A stretch of DNA of 30,075 bases from BB31 sp964582525 (GTDB lineage: Bacteria > Pseudomonadota > Gammaproteobacteria > Beggiatoales > Beggiatoaceae): positions 1-30,075 of the forward strand of contig CAZOSP010000040.1 of the NCBI GenBank assembly GCA_964582525.1, given 5' to 3'. The notes beneath the pieces are model-generated. The model ran no database searches. It saw only the letters and a program-made list of their open reading frames with translations, and had not been told where the DNA came from. Made by a program: the position numbers and the translations under genes. Within the stretch, counting starts at the first letter, position 1; the number at the start of each line of letters is the position of its first letter. Positions 1-7,756 of this stretch are shown here, in pieces.

Positions 1-22
1 TTCAGCCGCCAAACACTCTAAC

Positions 23-50
23 CCACCCGTCTTTAAGCGGGTGGTTGTTT
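23..50 (+). terminator. Rho-independent-type hairpin
   Basis: A perfect 7-bp stem (CCACCCG / CGGGTGG, 23-29 and 38-44) with an 8-nt loop is followed by TTGTTT. It would end a plus-strand transcript coming from outside the window. It overlaps the end of the IS66 relic on the other strand, so it could instead be a repeat element that truncated that relic. Confidence 0.5.
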
Positions 51-218
51 AGTGAGGCTTTCGGCAAGCCCTTTCGCTTTAGGCTCCAGATGCGCCCAGC
101 AGCGCAGGCGATTGAGGATTTCGCGGTAAACCATGCAACCATCGCTCATCAGCCAGTCCTTTGTATTCTCCAAGGAGATGACGCGCCCGTTCTTTGCTTC
201 GGACAGGCTCCTAGGCTT
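33..218 (-). pseudogene. IS66-family transposase relic (internal fragment)
   Basis: This minus-strand frame of about 61 codons reads through two blocks typical of IS66 TnpC transposases: WLMSDGCMVYR (the aspartate of the DDE core lies in SDG) and RLRCWAHLEPKAKGLAESL. An in-frame TGA at 219-221 closes it upstream, inside a small palindrome (AACCT-AGA-AGGTT near 224-236). Downstream it runs into the hairpin at 23-44 and stops at TAA 33-35. The full transposase is about 500 residues, so this is a fragment bounded on both sides by short repeats. No inverted repeats or accessory tnpA/tnpB genes are visible here. The IS66 assignment rests on motif recognition only. Confidence 0.6.
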
Positions 219-265
219 TCAAAACCTAGAAGGTTTGAGTTTCTGCTGTCGCTGAATGCCTATCT

Positions 266-1069
266 CTAAGTCCACAAAGCTCGTATGCCGAAAAAGCTAA
301 TGTCTTTGATGCGCCGCGCAATGCTCTTTGCTAACGAAGCTTTGGGGGTAGTGCAGTAGGTCATACTGAGCACAATACGCAATTCATTATCGGCAAGAGG
401 CGTGGCTTTGTGCAGCACTTTCGCGCCTTCAAACAACACCAGAGTGTTGGGCGGCGTTTCGATAATAGCTTCTTGACCTTGTAATTTGGCTTTAAGCTGG
501 GCTGAAGATAACGCCCCTGTGGCGTGATGTTTATTGATCAGCGGCAGCAAGACAGTGAAATGACGACCATTATAAAAATTATGATCATAATGCCAGCCGA
601 TATGATCGCCGGGTTTTTCATACACCAACAAAGAGCAAGAACTTTGATCGTGCAATGGTGTAGGGACTAAAGTTTCTCCGACAATATCCGAGCAGATTTT
701 TTGCAATGCTTTGGATTGGTACAAAGCAACGAAGATCGGCATGACTTGATGCAGGGTTTCATAAGCAATGGTGCCGCCTTGTTTGTGCATGGGCAGATAG
801 GAGCGCTCAGTGTTGCAGAGTGTTAATACCTCAGCTTGCAAGTGCGCTAAGGTATCGGTGGTCAAAACTGCCGGCAGCGTAGCAAGATGCTGGGAAAAAT
901 TGGGTAATTCGGCTTGCGTGAAGGTCTTGAAATGCAGTTGTTCTGCATATTTTTCGATGTCAGTTTTTTGTTGTTTCTCAAGTTGTTGGTATATCTTCTT
1001 GCGTTGCTTTTTTAAGTAGAGAAAGGCTAGAATTAAAATACTGAAAAGACTCATGGCTATGTAATACAT
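266..1069 (-). CDS. Membrane-anchored 2OG-Fe(II) oxygenase-like protein
   Basis: A 267-residue protein. The start is placed at the ATG at 1069 because AGGTGA lies 5 nt upstream; a GTG at 1078 is in frame but has no ribosome binding site. Residues 1-20 form one hydrophobic segment followed by a Lys/Gln-rich helix of about 30 residues, so the protein is probably an inner-membrane-anchored enzyme. The C-terminal half carries the 2-oxoglutarate/Fe(II) dioxygenase triad: HYD near residues 160-162, a distal His in VLHKATPL near 220, and an Arg in LRIVLSM near 231 that would bind the 2OG carboxylate. This places it in the broad 2OG-Fe(II) oxygenase fold. The substrate cannot be told from sequence, and no partner gene gives a clue. 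The next ORF upstream (1105-1317) is doubtful. Confidence 0.7.
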   Translation of the reverse strand: MYYIAMSLFSILILAFLYLKKQRKKIYQQLEKQQKTDIEKYAEQLHFKTFTQAELPNFSQHLATLPAVLTTDTLAHLQAEVLTLCNTERSYLPMHKQGGTIAYETLHQVMPIFVALYQSKALQKICSDIVGETLVPTPLHDQSSCSLLVYEKPGDHIGWHYDHNFYNGRHFTVLLPLINKHHATGALSSAQLKAKLQGQEAIIETPPNTLVLFEGAKVLHKATPLADNELRIVLSMTYCTTPKASLAKSIARRIKDISFFGIRALWT

Positions 1070-1104
1070 CGGACTCACCTATACTGGGATGTTAAAAGTT
1101 GAGG

Positions 1105-1317
1105 TTACGCGGTGGCTGCTTGTTCTGCAAAATATCGCTTAACGCACAACAAATGTGAACGCAACGTCAAGCAACGGCGGTTTGCCGCACTCCGGCTGTT
1201 TCGACAGTGACAAGAAGCCCTTTGCGTAACATCAGTTAAAAGTTGCTCCAAACCTGTCAAGGTACTAGACGGGGCTAAATAATGACGATCCGATACCTTA
1301 AAACCTGTAGATGACAT
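1105..1317 (-). CDS. Doubtful small ORF, 70 residues
   Basis: An open frame of 70 codons, 35 bp upstream of the oxygenase and on the same strand. It is rich in Arg, Ser and Cys, has no recognisable domain, no hydrophobic segment and no clear Shine-Dalgarno sequence before its ATG. It may be a small protein co-transcribed with the oxygenase, or simply a non-coding stretch between that gene and the group II intron relic. I do not recognise it. Confidence 0.2.
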   Translation of the reverse strand: MSSTGFKVSDRHYLAPSSTLTGLEQLLTDVTQRASCHCRNSRSAANRRCLTLRSHLLCVKRYFAEQAATA

Positions 1318-1380
1318 TTTTGTTAAAGCAAGACAAATTTAATTACAGTGACAGTTTACCAAATAGACTATTTTTTCTCT

Positions 1381-1448
1381 GTAGGGATAGGAAAGGCTTA
1401 CGCTCCCCTCCTTCCGAACCGCGCGTGCGGTTCTCCCGCACACGGCTC
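1381..1448 (-). ncRNA. Group II intron 3' end relic (domains V and VI)
   Basis: Read on the minus strand, 1448-1416 folds as a group II intron domain V. It begins GAGCCGTGTGCGG with the catalytic AGC near its 5' end, has a GAGA-containing loop, a two-base bulge, and ends GCGGTTC pairing back to GAGCCGT. Right after it, 1415-1388 can form a domain VI-like stem (GGAAGG with CCTTTCC). The minus-strand sequence just before domain V (about 1490-1449) also resembles the run-up to domain V in such introns. No reverse transcriptase/maturase ORF and no domain I is present within the window, so this is an orphan 3' fragment. The intron 3' boundary would fall near 1381. Confidence 0.6.
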
Positions 1449-1638
1449 TTCAGTCGATAGGGTCTTCACCGAGATGACCAATCAAAGAACAAATCAAAGA
1501 CACCCAATAAAATAATCTATTCTAAAGCTGTCTTCTTATCCTTTTCCATTCGCCTATTTCCCAGAAAAAATATCCACCGAGTCACCTGAAAACCAGCAAA
1601 ATACCGAATCCAGTATCAAAACCCACGAATGACGTGAG
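1449..1638. other. Intergenic stretch without a gene
   Basis: From the group II relic to the end of mtnC I see no ORF, RNA gene or strong terminator. The sequence is A/T-rich and may include more decayed intron sequence on its left side. Confidence 0.4.
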
Positions 1639-2367
1639 TTACAGCATATTTGGATCGTTAAAAGTTTGCACGATATCGTCTGGATTTAAGCCTATATCGG
1701 CAAAACTGCGCACTTGTGGGTGGACGCAGTTTTTTTCTATCTGCGCATCGCCTTCGCGCACTAGACGGCAGGTTTGCATTCCGGCACTCGCAGCGGCATC
1801 CAGTTCTTCGCTGATGTCGGATAAAAACAGTATATTTTCTGCGGGTTGGTTGATTGCCTTTGCAATCAGGCTATAAGCGTTTTTTTTCTTTTTGGGTCCG
1901 GTGCTGGTGTCGAAATAGCCGCTAAACAGCGGTGTCATGTCGCCGTAGTCGCTGTGTGCAAAGAGCAGTTTTTGCGCTTGCACGGAACCCGAAGAAAACA
2001 CGTATAAAGCGATGCCTTGTTGCTGCCATTTTTGTAAGTATTCCATAGCATCGGGATAAATATGCCCGCGGTATGCTGCGTCTTGATAACCCTGTTTCCA
2101 CAGCAAGCCTTGCAAGGTTTTTAGGGGCATGACTTTGCGGTCTTCGGCAATCCATTGTAATAATAAATCAATGCTTTGTTCGGGGCTTAAGTTGGGTCGT
2201 CCGGCTTCTGCCCCTGCCATGTCTAGGGCTTTTTGCACGTCAAAATCATCTTTGTGATCCCTGATGAATTGTGGCAAATGTTGATGCGAATAGGGGAAAA
2301 GCACGTCATGCACAAAGGCAATGGAGGTGGTTGTGCCTTCAATATCGGTTAAAATTGCGCGGATCAT
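1639..2367 (-). CDS. mtnC: Enolase-phosphatase E1 (methionine salvage)
   Basis: A 242-residue HAD-superfamily enzyme of the methionine salvage pathway. It enolises 2,3-diketo-5-methylthiopentyl-1-phosphate and dephosphorylates it to the acireductone used by MtnD. The HAD nucleophile motif DIEGTTTSI lies at residues 8-16, motif II is FSSGSVQAQK in the middle, and the acidic motif IV is FLSDISEELDAA near residue 190. Length and motif order match the E1 family. Its start codon overlaps the stop codon of mtnD by 4 nt (ATGA), so the two are translationally coupled and act on consecutive steps. Other salvage genes (mtnA, mtnB, mtnN) are not in the window. Confidence 0.95.
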   Translation of the reverse strand: MIRAILTDIEGTTTSIAFVHDVLFPYSHQHLPQFIRDHKDDFDVQKALDMAGAEAGRPNLSPEQSIDLLLQWIAEDRKVMPLKTLQGLLWKQGYQDAAYRGHIYPDAMEYLQKWQQQGIALYVFSSGSVQAQKLLFAHSDYGDMTPLFSGYFDTSTGPKKKKNAYSLIAKAINQPAENILFLSDISEELDAAASAGMQTCRLVREGDAQIEKNCVHPQVRSFADIGLNPDDIVQTFNDPNML

Positions 2368-2912
2368 TGAAATTCGTCCATGGTGGGAAAACGCTTGGCG
2401 ATGTCATTTTGGGTAAAGTGGGCTACCCAGCCTGCGGGGTTGGTAAACAGGCGAATACATTTGAAAAAGGGCTGCGATCCCATGTCAAACCAATGACTCG
2501 TGTTTGCGGGAACGCTGAGTAAATCACCTTTTTCGCATAACACGGCATACACTTTGTGATCGGCATGAACGTAAAACAAACCGCTGCCATCAACAAAAAA
2601 GCGTACCTCATCTTCGCTATGCGTGTGTTCGTCTAGGAATTTGGCGCGTAAGGTATCTTTATCCGGATGTTCGGGGCTTAAACTGACTACATCAACAGAT
2701 TGAAACCCCTGCTCTTGCATCAGTTTATCGACTTCTGCTTGATAGGCGGCGATGATGTCCGCTTGACTGCTGTCATTTTGCAGCGGCTGGTTCGCCTCCC
2801 AGCGCGTAAAGAGGATGCCTTGTGCGGCAAGTTGACTGCTGATCGCGGCAAATTCGGTAAATTCTTGGTCATCGTTAGGATTATCTTCAGCATAAATTTT
2901 CAATCGGCTCAT
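2364..2912 (-). CDS. mtnD: Acireductone dioxygenase
   Basis: A 182-residue cupin enzyme that oxidatively cleaves acireductone. With Fe2+ the product is the 2-keto-4-methylthiobutyrate that is transaminated to methionine. The metal ligands are all visible: His96 and His98 in EHTHSEDEVR, Glu102 in the same motif, and His140 in NTSHWFDMG. These numbers equal those of the characterised Klebsiella enzyme. GGAGA precedes the ATG at a slightly long spacing. It is the first gene of a two-gene minus-strand operon with mtnC. The Fe versus Ni form, which decides the product, cannot be told from sequence. Confidence 0.96.
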   Translation of the reverse strand: MSRLKIYAEDNPNDDQEFTEFAAISSQLAAQGILFTRWEANQPLQNDSSQADIIAAYQAEVDKLMQEQGFQSVDVVSLSPEHPDKDTLRAKFLDEHTHSEDEVRFFVDGSGLFYVHADHKVYAVLCEKGDLLSVPANTSHWFDMGSQPFFKCIRLFTNPAGWVAHFTQNDIAKRFPTMDEFQ

Positions 2913-3045
2913 ATCGGGTATCTCCAGTGTAGGTTGTTACTTTTTAAACACTGTTGATCCGTTTTGCCGGTACGTCAATTAGACAAGAGAAAAAAATTAT
3001 GCCATAACGATGCTGCGAATGTTTTGCACTGAGACGAACAGCGCG

Positions 3046-3070
3046 ATACCCTTTCTCGACGAGAGGGTAT
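3046..3070. promoter_or_regulatory. Hairpin in the leader of the SDR gene
   Basis: A near-perfect palindrome (ATACCC...GGGTAT with an inner CTC-GAC-GAG) lies 15 nt before the GGGAG ribosome binding site of the SDR gene. No T-tract follows, so it is more likely a 5'-leader structure or an operator than a terminator. Confidence 0.35.
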
Positions 3071-3097
3071 TTCTACAAAAAAATAGGGAGATTCTTC

Positions 3098-3862
3098 ATG
3101 TTAGACAACTATCAACCGATTGCCGACGAACTCAAAGACCGCGTCATCTTGGTCACTGGTGCGGGCGATGGCATGGGTCGCGCTGCGGCTAAAGCCTTTG
3201 CTCAATATGGCGCGACTGTCATTTTGTTAGGGCGCACCATCCCTAAACTGGAAAAAGTATATGATGACATTGAACAAGCAGGCTGGACGCAAGCGGCGAT
3301 TTATCCGATGAATTTAGAAGGCGCGAGCATGAAAGATTGCGAAGACCTCGCAGAACGCCTTGGCGAAGAATTTGGACGTTTAGACGGTTTGCTGCATAAC
3401 GCTGCCTTGCTAGGCGGCTTAACGCCATTTGAAAACTATTCCATAGATCGCTGGTACAAAATCATGCAGGTCAATCTCAACGCGCCTGTGATGCTCACGC
3501 AAGTCTGTCTGCCCTTGCTCAAACAAGCCGACGATGCTTCGCTGGTATTCACCATTGCCGATCAGGTCAAACATGCTAAAGCCTACTGGGGTGCCTATGG
3601 CGTTTCAAAATGGGCGCTGCAAGGTTTAATGAAAATGCTTGCCGAAGAACTTGAAAGCAACACCCGGGTGCGGGTCAATAGCATCAATCCCGGCAGAGCT
3701 ATGACCGGTTTGCGCCGTCAAATCTATCCCGGCGAATCAGTCAGTGCCAGTGCCGTCCCTCGCCCTGAAGCCTTGATGTTGCCTTACCTCTATTTAATGA
3801 GTTCAGACAGTCGAGGCGTGCATGGACAGACCTTTGAGTGTGTAAATTATGTGTCGCGTTGA
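3098..3862 (+). CDS. YciK-like short-chain dehydrogenase/reductase
   Basis: A 254-residue classical SDR that resembles E. coli YciK across its length. The dinucleotide-binding motif TGAGDGMG is at residues 20-27, the NAA variant HNAALLGG at 100-107, and the catalytic YGVSK (Tyr167, Lys171) near 167-171. The position of the usual catalytic serine, 12-14 residues before the tyrosine, reads Ile-Ala-Asp (153-155) where YciK has Ser-Ser-Ser, so the normal Ser-Tyr-Lys triad is incomplete. It therefore may bind NAD(P) but have altered or lost chemistry. GGGAG precedes the ATG by 7 nt. It is divergent from mtnDC, and lptC starts about 70 bp downstream. The physiological substrate of YciK proteins is not known to me. 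Confidence 0.85.
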   Translation: MLDNYQPIADELKDRVILVTGAGDGMGRAAAKAFAQYGATVILLGRTIPKLEKVYDDIEQAGWTQAAIYPMNLEGASMKDCEDLAERLGEEFGRLDGLLHNAALLGGLTPFENYSIDRWYKIMQVNLNAPVMLTQVCLPLLKQADDASLVFTIADQVKHAKAYWGAYGVSKWALQGLMKMLAEELESNTRVRVNSINPGRAMTGLRRQIYPGESVSASAVPRPEALMLPYLYLMSSDSRGVHGQTFECVNYVSR

Positions 3863-3931
3863 GGTTAAGAAAGTGCCAGCGACGCGCATTGCATCCGGCA
3901 ACATTTGATGAAAGTTTCCTGAATCTAGCTT

Positions 3932-4486
3932 ATGATGCGTTCTATGCTGACGTTTTTTTGGTTATTATTGCTGCTGAGTGGCACCTTTTGGTTGCTCAAA
4001 GTCTTAGAGCAAGAAAGCCGCATACCCTCAGAGATTCAAGCCGCGTTTGTGCCAGACTATGCGATGGTCGATTTTGTCTCTACCGCCACTAACGAAAGCG
4101 GGCAGATCGAATACCAGTTACAAGCGCATCTGCTCAAGCATTATCCGCTCATTGACACCGAATTAGAGCAACCTTATTTGGTGTTTTACCAAAACGGACA
4201 GCCTTTGTGGTATGTTCATGCCAAGCAAGCGCGGGTGTCGGTGGATGGCACTACGGTATATATGCCGGGCAAAGTCTGGTTGTGGCGTTATGCCGCGCAA
4301 GCATCGGATTGGCTGCACCTTATTGGACACAACATGCTCGTCAAACCTGCCGAAGCCTATGCTGAAAGCCACGCGCCGGTAACTGTGTTGACCACTCATG
4401 GCATCACTCACAGCACGGGCTTAAAAATGTTTATGCGCCACCAACAAGTGCATTTACTGTCACACGTAAGAGGTTCTTATGAATAA
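3932..4486 (+). CDS. lptC: LPS export protein LptC
   Basis: A 184-residue bitopic inner-membrane protein. One transmembrane helix (about residues 7-23) is followed by a periplasmic beta-jellyroll domain that passes LPS from the LptB2FG transporter to LptA. Family features are the short N-terminal anchor, the motif area around FVSTATNESGQIEYQLQAHLL, and beta-strand repeats to the C-terminus. Three in-frame ATGs cluster at 3932, 3935 and 3944, none with a clear ribosome binding site, so the exact start is open. The C-terminus overlaps the start of lptA by 8 nt. The kdsD and kdsC genes usually found just upstream are absent; an SDR gene sits there instead. Confidence 0.9.
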   Translation: MMRSMLTFFWLLLLLSGTFWLLKVLEQESRIPSEIQAAFVPDYAMVDFVSTATNESGQIEYQLQAHLLKHYPLIDTELEQPYLVFYQNGQPLWYVHAKQARVSVDGTTVYMPGKVWLWRYAAQASDWLHLIGHNMLVKPAEAYAESHAPVTVLTTHGITHSTGLKMFMRHQQVHLLSHVRGSYE

Positions 4487-4997
4487 ATGTAAGATATTGA
4501 GTATTATCGGTTTTTTTCTATTTTTCAGCAGCCCCGCTGGGGCTGTATCCAGCGATCAAGAACAGCCTATCCAGATTGAAGCAAACAGTGCTTCTTTAGA
4601 CAACCAAAAAGGCTTGACTATGTATTTTGGCAATGTGGTCATTACGCAAGGCACGCTGAAGTTGAAGGCAGAAAAAGTCACCTTAACCTATGACGACAAG
4701 CGGCAAATTGACGTGGTGATCGCAGAAACGGAAAAAGCCGATTCGCCGCCAGTTTATTTTGAGCAAGTACTGGATAACAAAGAGCTGATCAGAGCCGAAG
4801 CGCGTCTCATGGAATATCATGCGAAAAAAGACATATTACATTTGAAAAAGTCCGCAAAAGTGTGGAAAAACAAAGACACCATCACCGGCGATCACATTAT
4901 GTACGATGCCAAGCTGGGTAAAATTACCGCCAAAGCAGCGCAACCCGGCGAAACAGGCAGCGGGCGCGTGAAAGTCACTATCGAGCCGCCTAAATAG
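4479..4997 (+). CDS. lptA: LPS transport periplasmic protein LptA
   Basis: A 172-residue periplasmic bridge protein that stacks head-to-tail between LptC and LptD to carry LPS across the periplasm. A signal peptide is clear: positively charged MNKCK, a hydrophobic core, and a probable cleavage after SPAGA near residue 22. The mature part begins with the family signature QPIQIEANSASLDNQKGLTMYFGNVVITQG, quoted here as two parts: QPIQIEANSASLDNQKG and LTMYFGNVVITQG. An AGAGG ribosome binding site lies inside the end of lptC. It overlaps lptC and is followed 16 bp later by lptB, the usual order of this operon. Confidence 0.95.
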   Translation: MNKCKILSIIGFFLFFSSPAGAVSSDQEQPIQIEANSASLDNQKGLTMYFGNVVITQGTLKLKAEKVTLTYDDKRQIDVVIAETEKADSPPVYFEQVLDNKELIRAEARLMEYHAKKDILHLKKSAKVWKNKDTITGDHIMYDAKLGKITAKAAQPGETGSGRVKVTIEPPK

Positions 4998-5013
4998 GCT
5001 CTAAGACAACCAA

Positions 5014-5748
5014 ATGAGCATGGAAAAAAGCCTGATCGCCCGGCAACTTGCGAAAAAATACCGCAAACGCATGGTTGTTAAAGACATCAATTTAAGCCTG
5101 CGCAGCGGCGAAATCGTTGGGCTGCTAGGTCCTAACGGGGCGGGTAAAACCACCAGTTTTTATATGCTGCTAGGCTTGATTGCCTGTGATGAAGGCGAAA
5201 TTTTCTTAAACGGCAAAGACATCAGCCGCTATCCCATGCACTTGCGAGCGCGTATGGGCTTAGGCTATCTGCCGCAGGAAGCCTCTATTTTTCGCAAATT
5301 GACCGTTGAAGAAAATATCTTAGCCATCCTAGAAGTACAAAAACATCTGCATCGTCAACAGCGTCGCTTGCGTCTTGAAAAGCTGTTGCGCGAATTAAAT
5401 ATCATGCACTTACGCAGCAGTTTAGGCATGAGCTTATCCGGCGGCGAGCGGCGGCGCGTAGAAATTGCCCGCGCATTAGCCGCCGAACCACGCTTTATGT
5501 TGCTTGATGAACCCTTTGCGGGCATCGATCCCTTGTCCGTTATTGACATTCAAAGCATCATTACCCATTTGCGTAGTCTCGATATAGGTGTTCTAATTAC
5601 CGATCATCATGTCCGTGAAACTTTAGGTATCTGTGATCGGGCTTATATCGTTAATGAGGGGGCGATCATCGCCGAAGGCGCGCCTCGCGCAATTTTGCAC
5701 AATCAACAAGTGCGCCGCGTGTATTTGGGCGAAGATTTCACTTTATAA
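5014..5748 (+). CDS. lptB: LPS export ABC transporter ATPase LptB
   Basis: A 244-residue cytoplasmic ATPase that powers LPS extraction from the inner membrane with LptF and LptG (not in the window). Walker A is GPNGAGKT (39-46), the Q-loop glutamine is near 88 (YLPQEAS), the signature is LSGGE (141-145), Walker B is FMLLDEP (161-167) with catalytic Glu166, and the switch histidine is near 198 (LITDHHVRETL). The segment after the Q-loop, EASIFRKLTVEENI, is typical of LptB. It stands 16 bp after lptA and 25 bp before the rpoN start, in one operon. Confidence 0.96.
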   Translation: MSMEKSLIARQLAKKYRKRMVVKDINLSLRSGEIVGLLGPNGAGKTTSFYMLLGLIACDEGEIFLNGKDISRYPMHLRARMGLGYLPQEASIFRKLTVEENILAILEVQKHLHRQQRRLRLEKLLRELNIMHLRSSLGMSLSGGERRRVEIARALAAEPRFMLLDEPFAGIDPLSVIDIQSIITHLRSLDIGVLITDHHVRETLGICDRAYIVNEGAIIAEGAPRAILHNQQVRRVYLGEDFTL

Positions 5749-5773
5749 TAAGAATCAAGATGTTAATACGATC

Positions 5774-7240
5774 ATGAAGCAAGGCTTACAACTTCGTTTT
5801 GGACAAAACATTACCATGACCCCGCAGTTGCAGCAGGCTATTCGCTTGCTACAACTGTCAACAATGGACTTGCAGTTGGAAATCCAGCAAACATTGGAAT
5901 CCAACATGATGTTAGAAGTCGCAGACGAGGAATTTGACAGTCCCGACGTTGACGAGCGTGAAGACGCACTGCAAGAACTCAACGGCGAAGAGCAAGAAGT
6001 CAACCTCGAACAAGCCGAGCAAATCCCCGCCGAACTGCCCCTAGATAGCCAATGGGAAGACAGCTACGACAGCTATCCCAATGCCAATGATTACGCCACC
6101 CACGACGGCGCACGCGAACCCGACAACCGCGATTTCACCGAACAAAACAGCATCCCCGAAACCCTGCAAAGTTACTTACTCTGGCAGCTCGATCTCACGC
6201 CTTTTAGCGACACCGACCGCACCATTGCCTTATTAATTATTGATTCCATTAATGAAGAGGGTTATCTAAAAAGCGATCTTGAAGATATTTTAGCGAGCTT
6301 AGACAACCAAGAGGTAGAACTCGGCGAAGTTGCCACTGTGTTGCAACGCCTGCAACACTTTGATCCGCCAGGGATTGCGGCGCGGCATCTGGGCGAATGC
6401 TTATTGCTACAACTGCAACAGATGGATAAGCATACGAAATGGCGCGAAGAGGCGATGATTTTAATTGAAAATCACCTAGATGTTCTAAGTGGGCGTGACT
6501 ATACTCAGCTTATGCGAAAAATGAAATTAAGCCGTGAAGAGCTACAATCCGTGTTGGCACTGATCCAATCCTTAAATCCGCGCCCCGGTAATGCCATAGA
6601 AAGCAGCAACACCCCTTATGTTGTACCCGACGTGTTCGTGCGCAAACTCAAAGGACAGTGGCAAGTTGAACTGAATCCCGATGTCGCCCCCAAACTGCGC
6701 GTCAATTCGCATTATGCAGGTCTTGTTGGTCAAATTAAATCACGCAGCGACGTAGATAACTTAAAAACCCATCTACAAGAAGCGCGCTGGTTTATCAAAA
6801 GTCTCAAAAGCCGTCACGAAACCCTCTTGAAAGTCACCCGCTGCATCGTAGAACGCCAAAGCGGTTTTCTCGACTACGGCGAAGAAGCCATGAAACCGCT
6901 GGTTTTGCACGACATCGCCAGCGAACTAGAAATGCACGAATCGACCATTTCCCGCGTCACCACACAAAAATACATCCACACCCCACGCGGCATTTTTGAA
7001 TTGAAATACTTTTTCTCCAGCCATGTCAGCACGGATAGCGGTGGCGAATGTTCATCTACCGCCATTCGCGCCCTTATCAAAAAACTGATTGCCGCTGAAG
7101 ATACCTCCAAACCCCTGAGCGACAACAAAATTGCTAAAATTTTGTCAGATCAGGGTATCCAAGTCGCGCGTCGCACTGTAGCAAAATACCGCGAAGCGAT
7201 GACTATTCCTCCCTCTAATGAGCGTAAATGCTTAGTTTAA
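5774..7240 (+). CDS. rpoN: RNA polymerase sigma-54 factor
   Basis: A 488-residue sigma-54. Region I is the glutamine/leucine-rich N-terminus (LQLRFGQNITMTPQLQQAIRLLQLS is split here as LQLRFGQNITMTPQLQQ and AIRLLQLS). An acidic region II follows (about residues 55-115), then the core-binding domain, the helix-turn-helix, and the RpoN box ARRTVAKYRE at about 465-474, which reads the -24 promoter element. The start at 5774 (MKQGLQLRF) is chosen because homologues begin there; the longer frame from 5633 runs through lptB. Its promoters need AAA+ activators, none of which are in the window. The lptB-rpoN-hpf-ptsN order is conserved in proteobacteria. Confidence 0.97.
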   Translation: MKQGLQLRFGQNITMTPQLQQAIRLLQLSTMDLQLEIQQTLESNMMLEVADEEFDSPDVDEREDALQELNGEEQEVNLEQAEQIPAELPLDSQWEDSYDSYPNANDYATHDGAREPDNRDFTEQNSIPETLQSYLLWQLDLTPFSDTDRTIALLIIDSINEEGYLKSDLEDILASLDNQEVELGEVATVLQRLQHFDPPGIAARHLGECLLLQLQQMDKHTKWREEAMILIENHLDVLSGRDYTQLMRKMKLSREELQSVLALIQSLNPRPGNAIESSNTPYVVPDVFVRKLKGQWQVELNPDVAPKLRVNSHYAGLVGQIKSRSDVDNLKTHLQEARWFIKSLKSRHETLLKVTRCIVERQSGFLDYGEEAMKPLVLHDIASELEMHESTISRVTTQKYIHTPRGIFELKYFFSSHVSTDSGGECSSTAIRALIKKLIAAEDTSKPLSDNKIAKILSDQGIQVARRTVAKYREAMTIPPSNERKCLV

Positions 7241-7261
7241 TTAAAAATAAAGGAGTGCAGT

Positions 7262-7588
7262 ATGCAACTTAACCTCACTGGTCATCACATTGATGTTACT
7301 CCTGCCTTGCGTAGTTATGTCACTGAAAAAATGGCGCGCCTAGAGCGTCATTTTGATCACGTCACAAATATGCACGTCGTGCTAACTGTTGAAAAACTCC
7401 GTCAAAAAGCGGAGGCGACACTGCATGTCAGCGGCGGCGGCAATTTATTTGCCGACTCCGTGCATGAAGACATGTATGCCGCCATTGATTCTCTGACGGA
7501 CAAATTAGACCGTCAAATCAAGAAGCATAAAGAAAAAATGAAAGATCACCATCAACAAGAAGGGGCAATAAAAAAGCAGTTTGATTGA
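7262..7588 (+). CDS. hpf: Ribosome hibernation promoting factor (short form)
   Basis: A 108-residue short HPF/YfiA-family protein that binds in the decoding channel of the 30S subunit and inactivates ribosomes in stationary phase. The family start MQLNLTGHHIDVTPALR is present, the beta-alpha-beta-beta-beta-alpha fold fits, and the C-terminal helix is lysine-rich (DRQIKKHKEKMKDHH). It lacks the extra C-terminal dimerisation domain of long HPF. AAAGGAG lies 6 nt before the ATG. It follows rpoN by 21 bp, the classical sigma-54 modulation protein position. Confidence 0.95.
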   Translation: MQLNLTGHHIDVTPALRSYVTEKMARLERHFDHVTNMHVVLTVEKLRQKAEATLHVSGGGNLFADSVHEDMYAAIDSLTDKLDRQIKKHKEKMKDHHQQEGAIKKQFD

Positions 7589-7756
7589 AGCCATGTTGCT
7601 CCATTCGACCTTATTTAACTTGAGGCATGATGCACAGTGAAGCCCCCGCAGAAGCAACCCGACAGGCTTAAAACCCGTTGGGTTGGCGGCTGTATCTTTC
7701 ATGCTATCGAAGCTAACAGCCTTATATTTCAATCATTCAACAGAGGACATTTTAAA
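7589..7756. other. Spacer between hpf and the small ORF
   Basis: No gene seen. It contains a weak inverted repeat (CAACCC at 7655-7660, GGGTTG at 7680-7685). A short phrase close to CAACC-TGTCAGGCTTAA recurs upstream of yajC near 27899, which suggests a small dispersed repeat. Confidence 0.35.

Noticed and set aside
45..269. Plus-strand 74-codon ORF
   Set aside because: It lies antisense to the IS66 relic, whose minus-strand translation shows recognisable transposase motifs.
3975..4000. TGGCAC...TTGC resembling a sigma-54 promoter
   Set aside because: It is inside lptC and the two elements are 2 bp too far apart.
5633..5773. Longer rpoN start
   Set aside because: The extension runs through lptB in another frame; RpoN homologues start at MKQGLQLRF-like sequence (5774).
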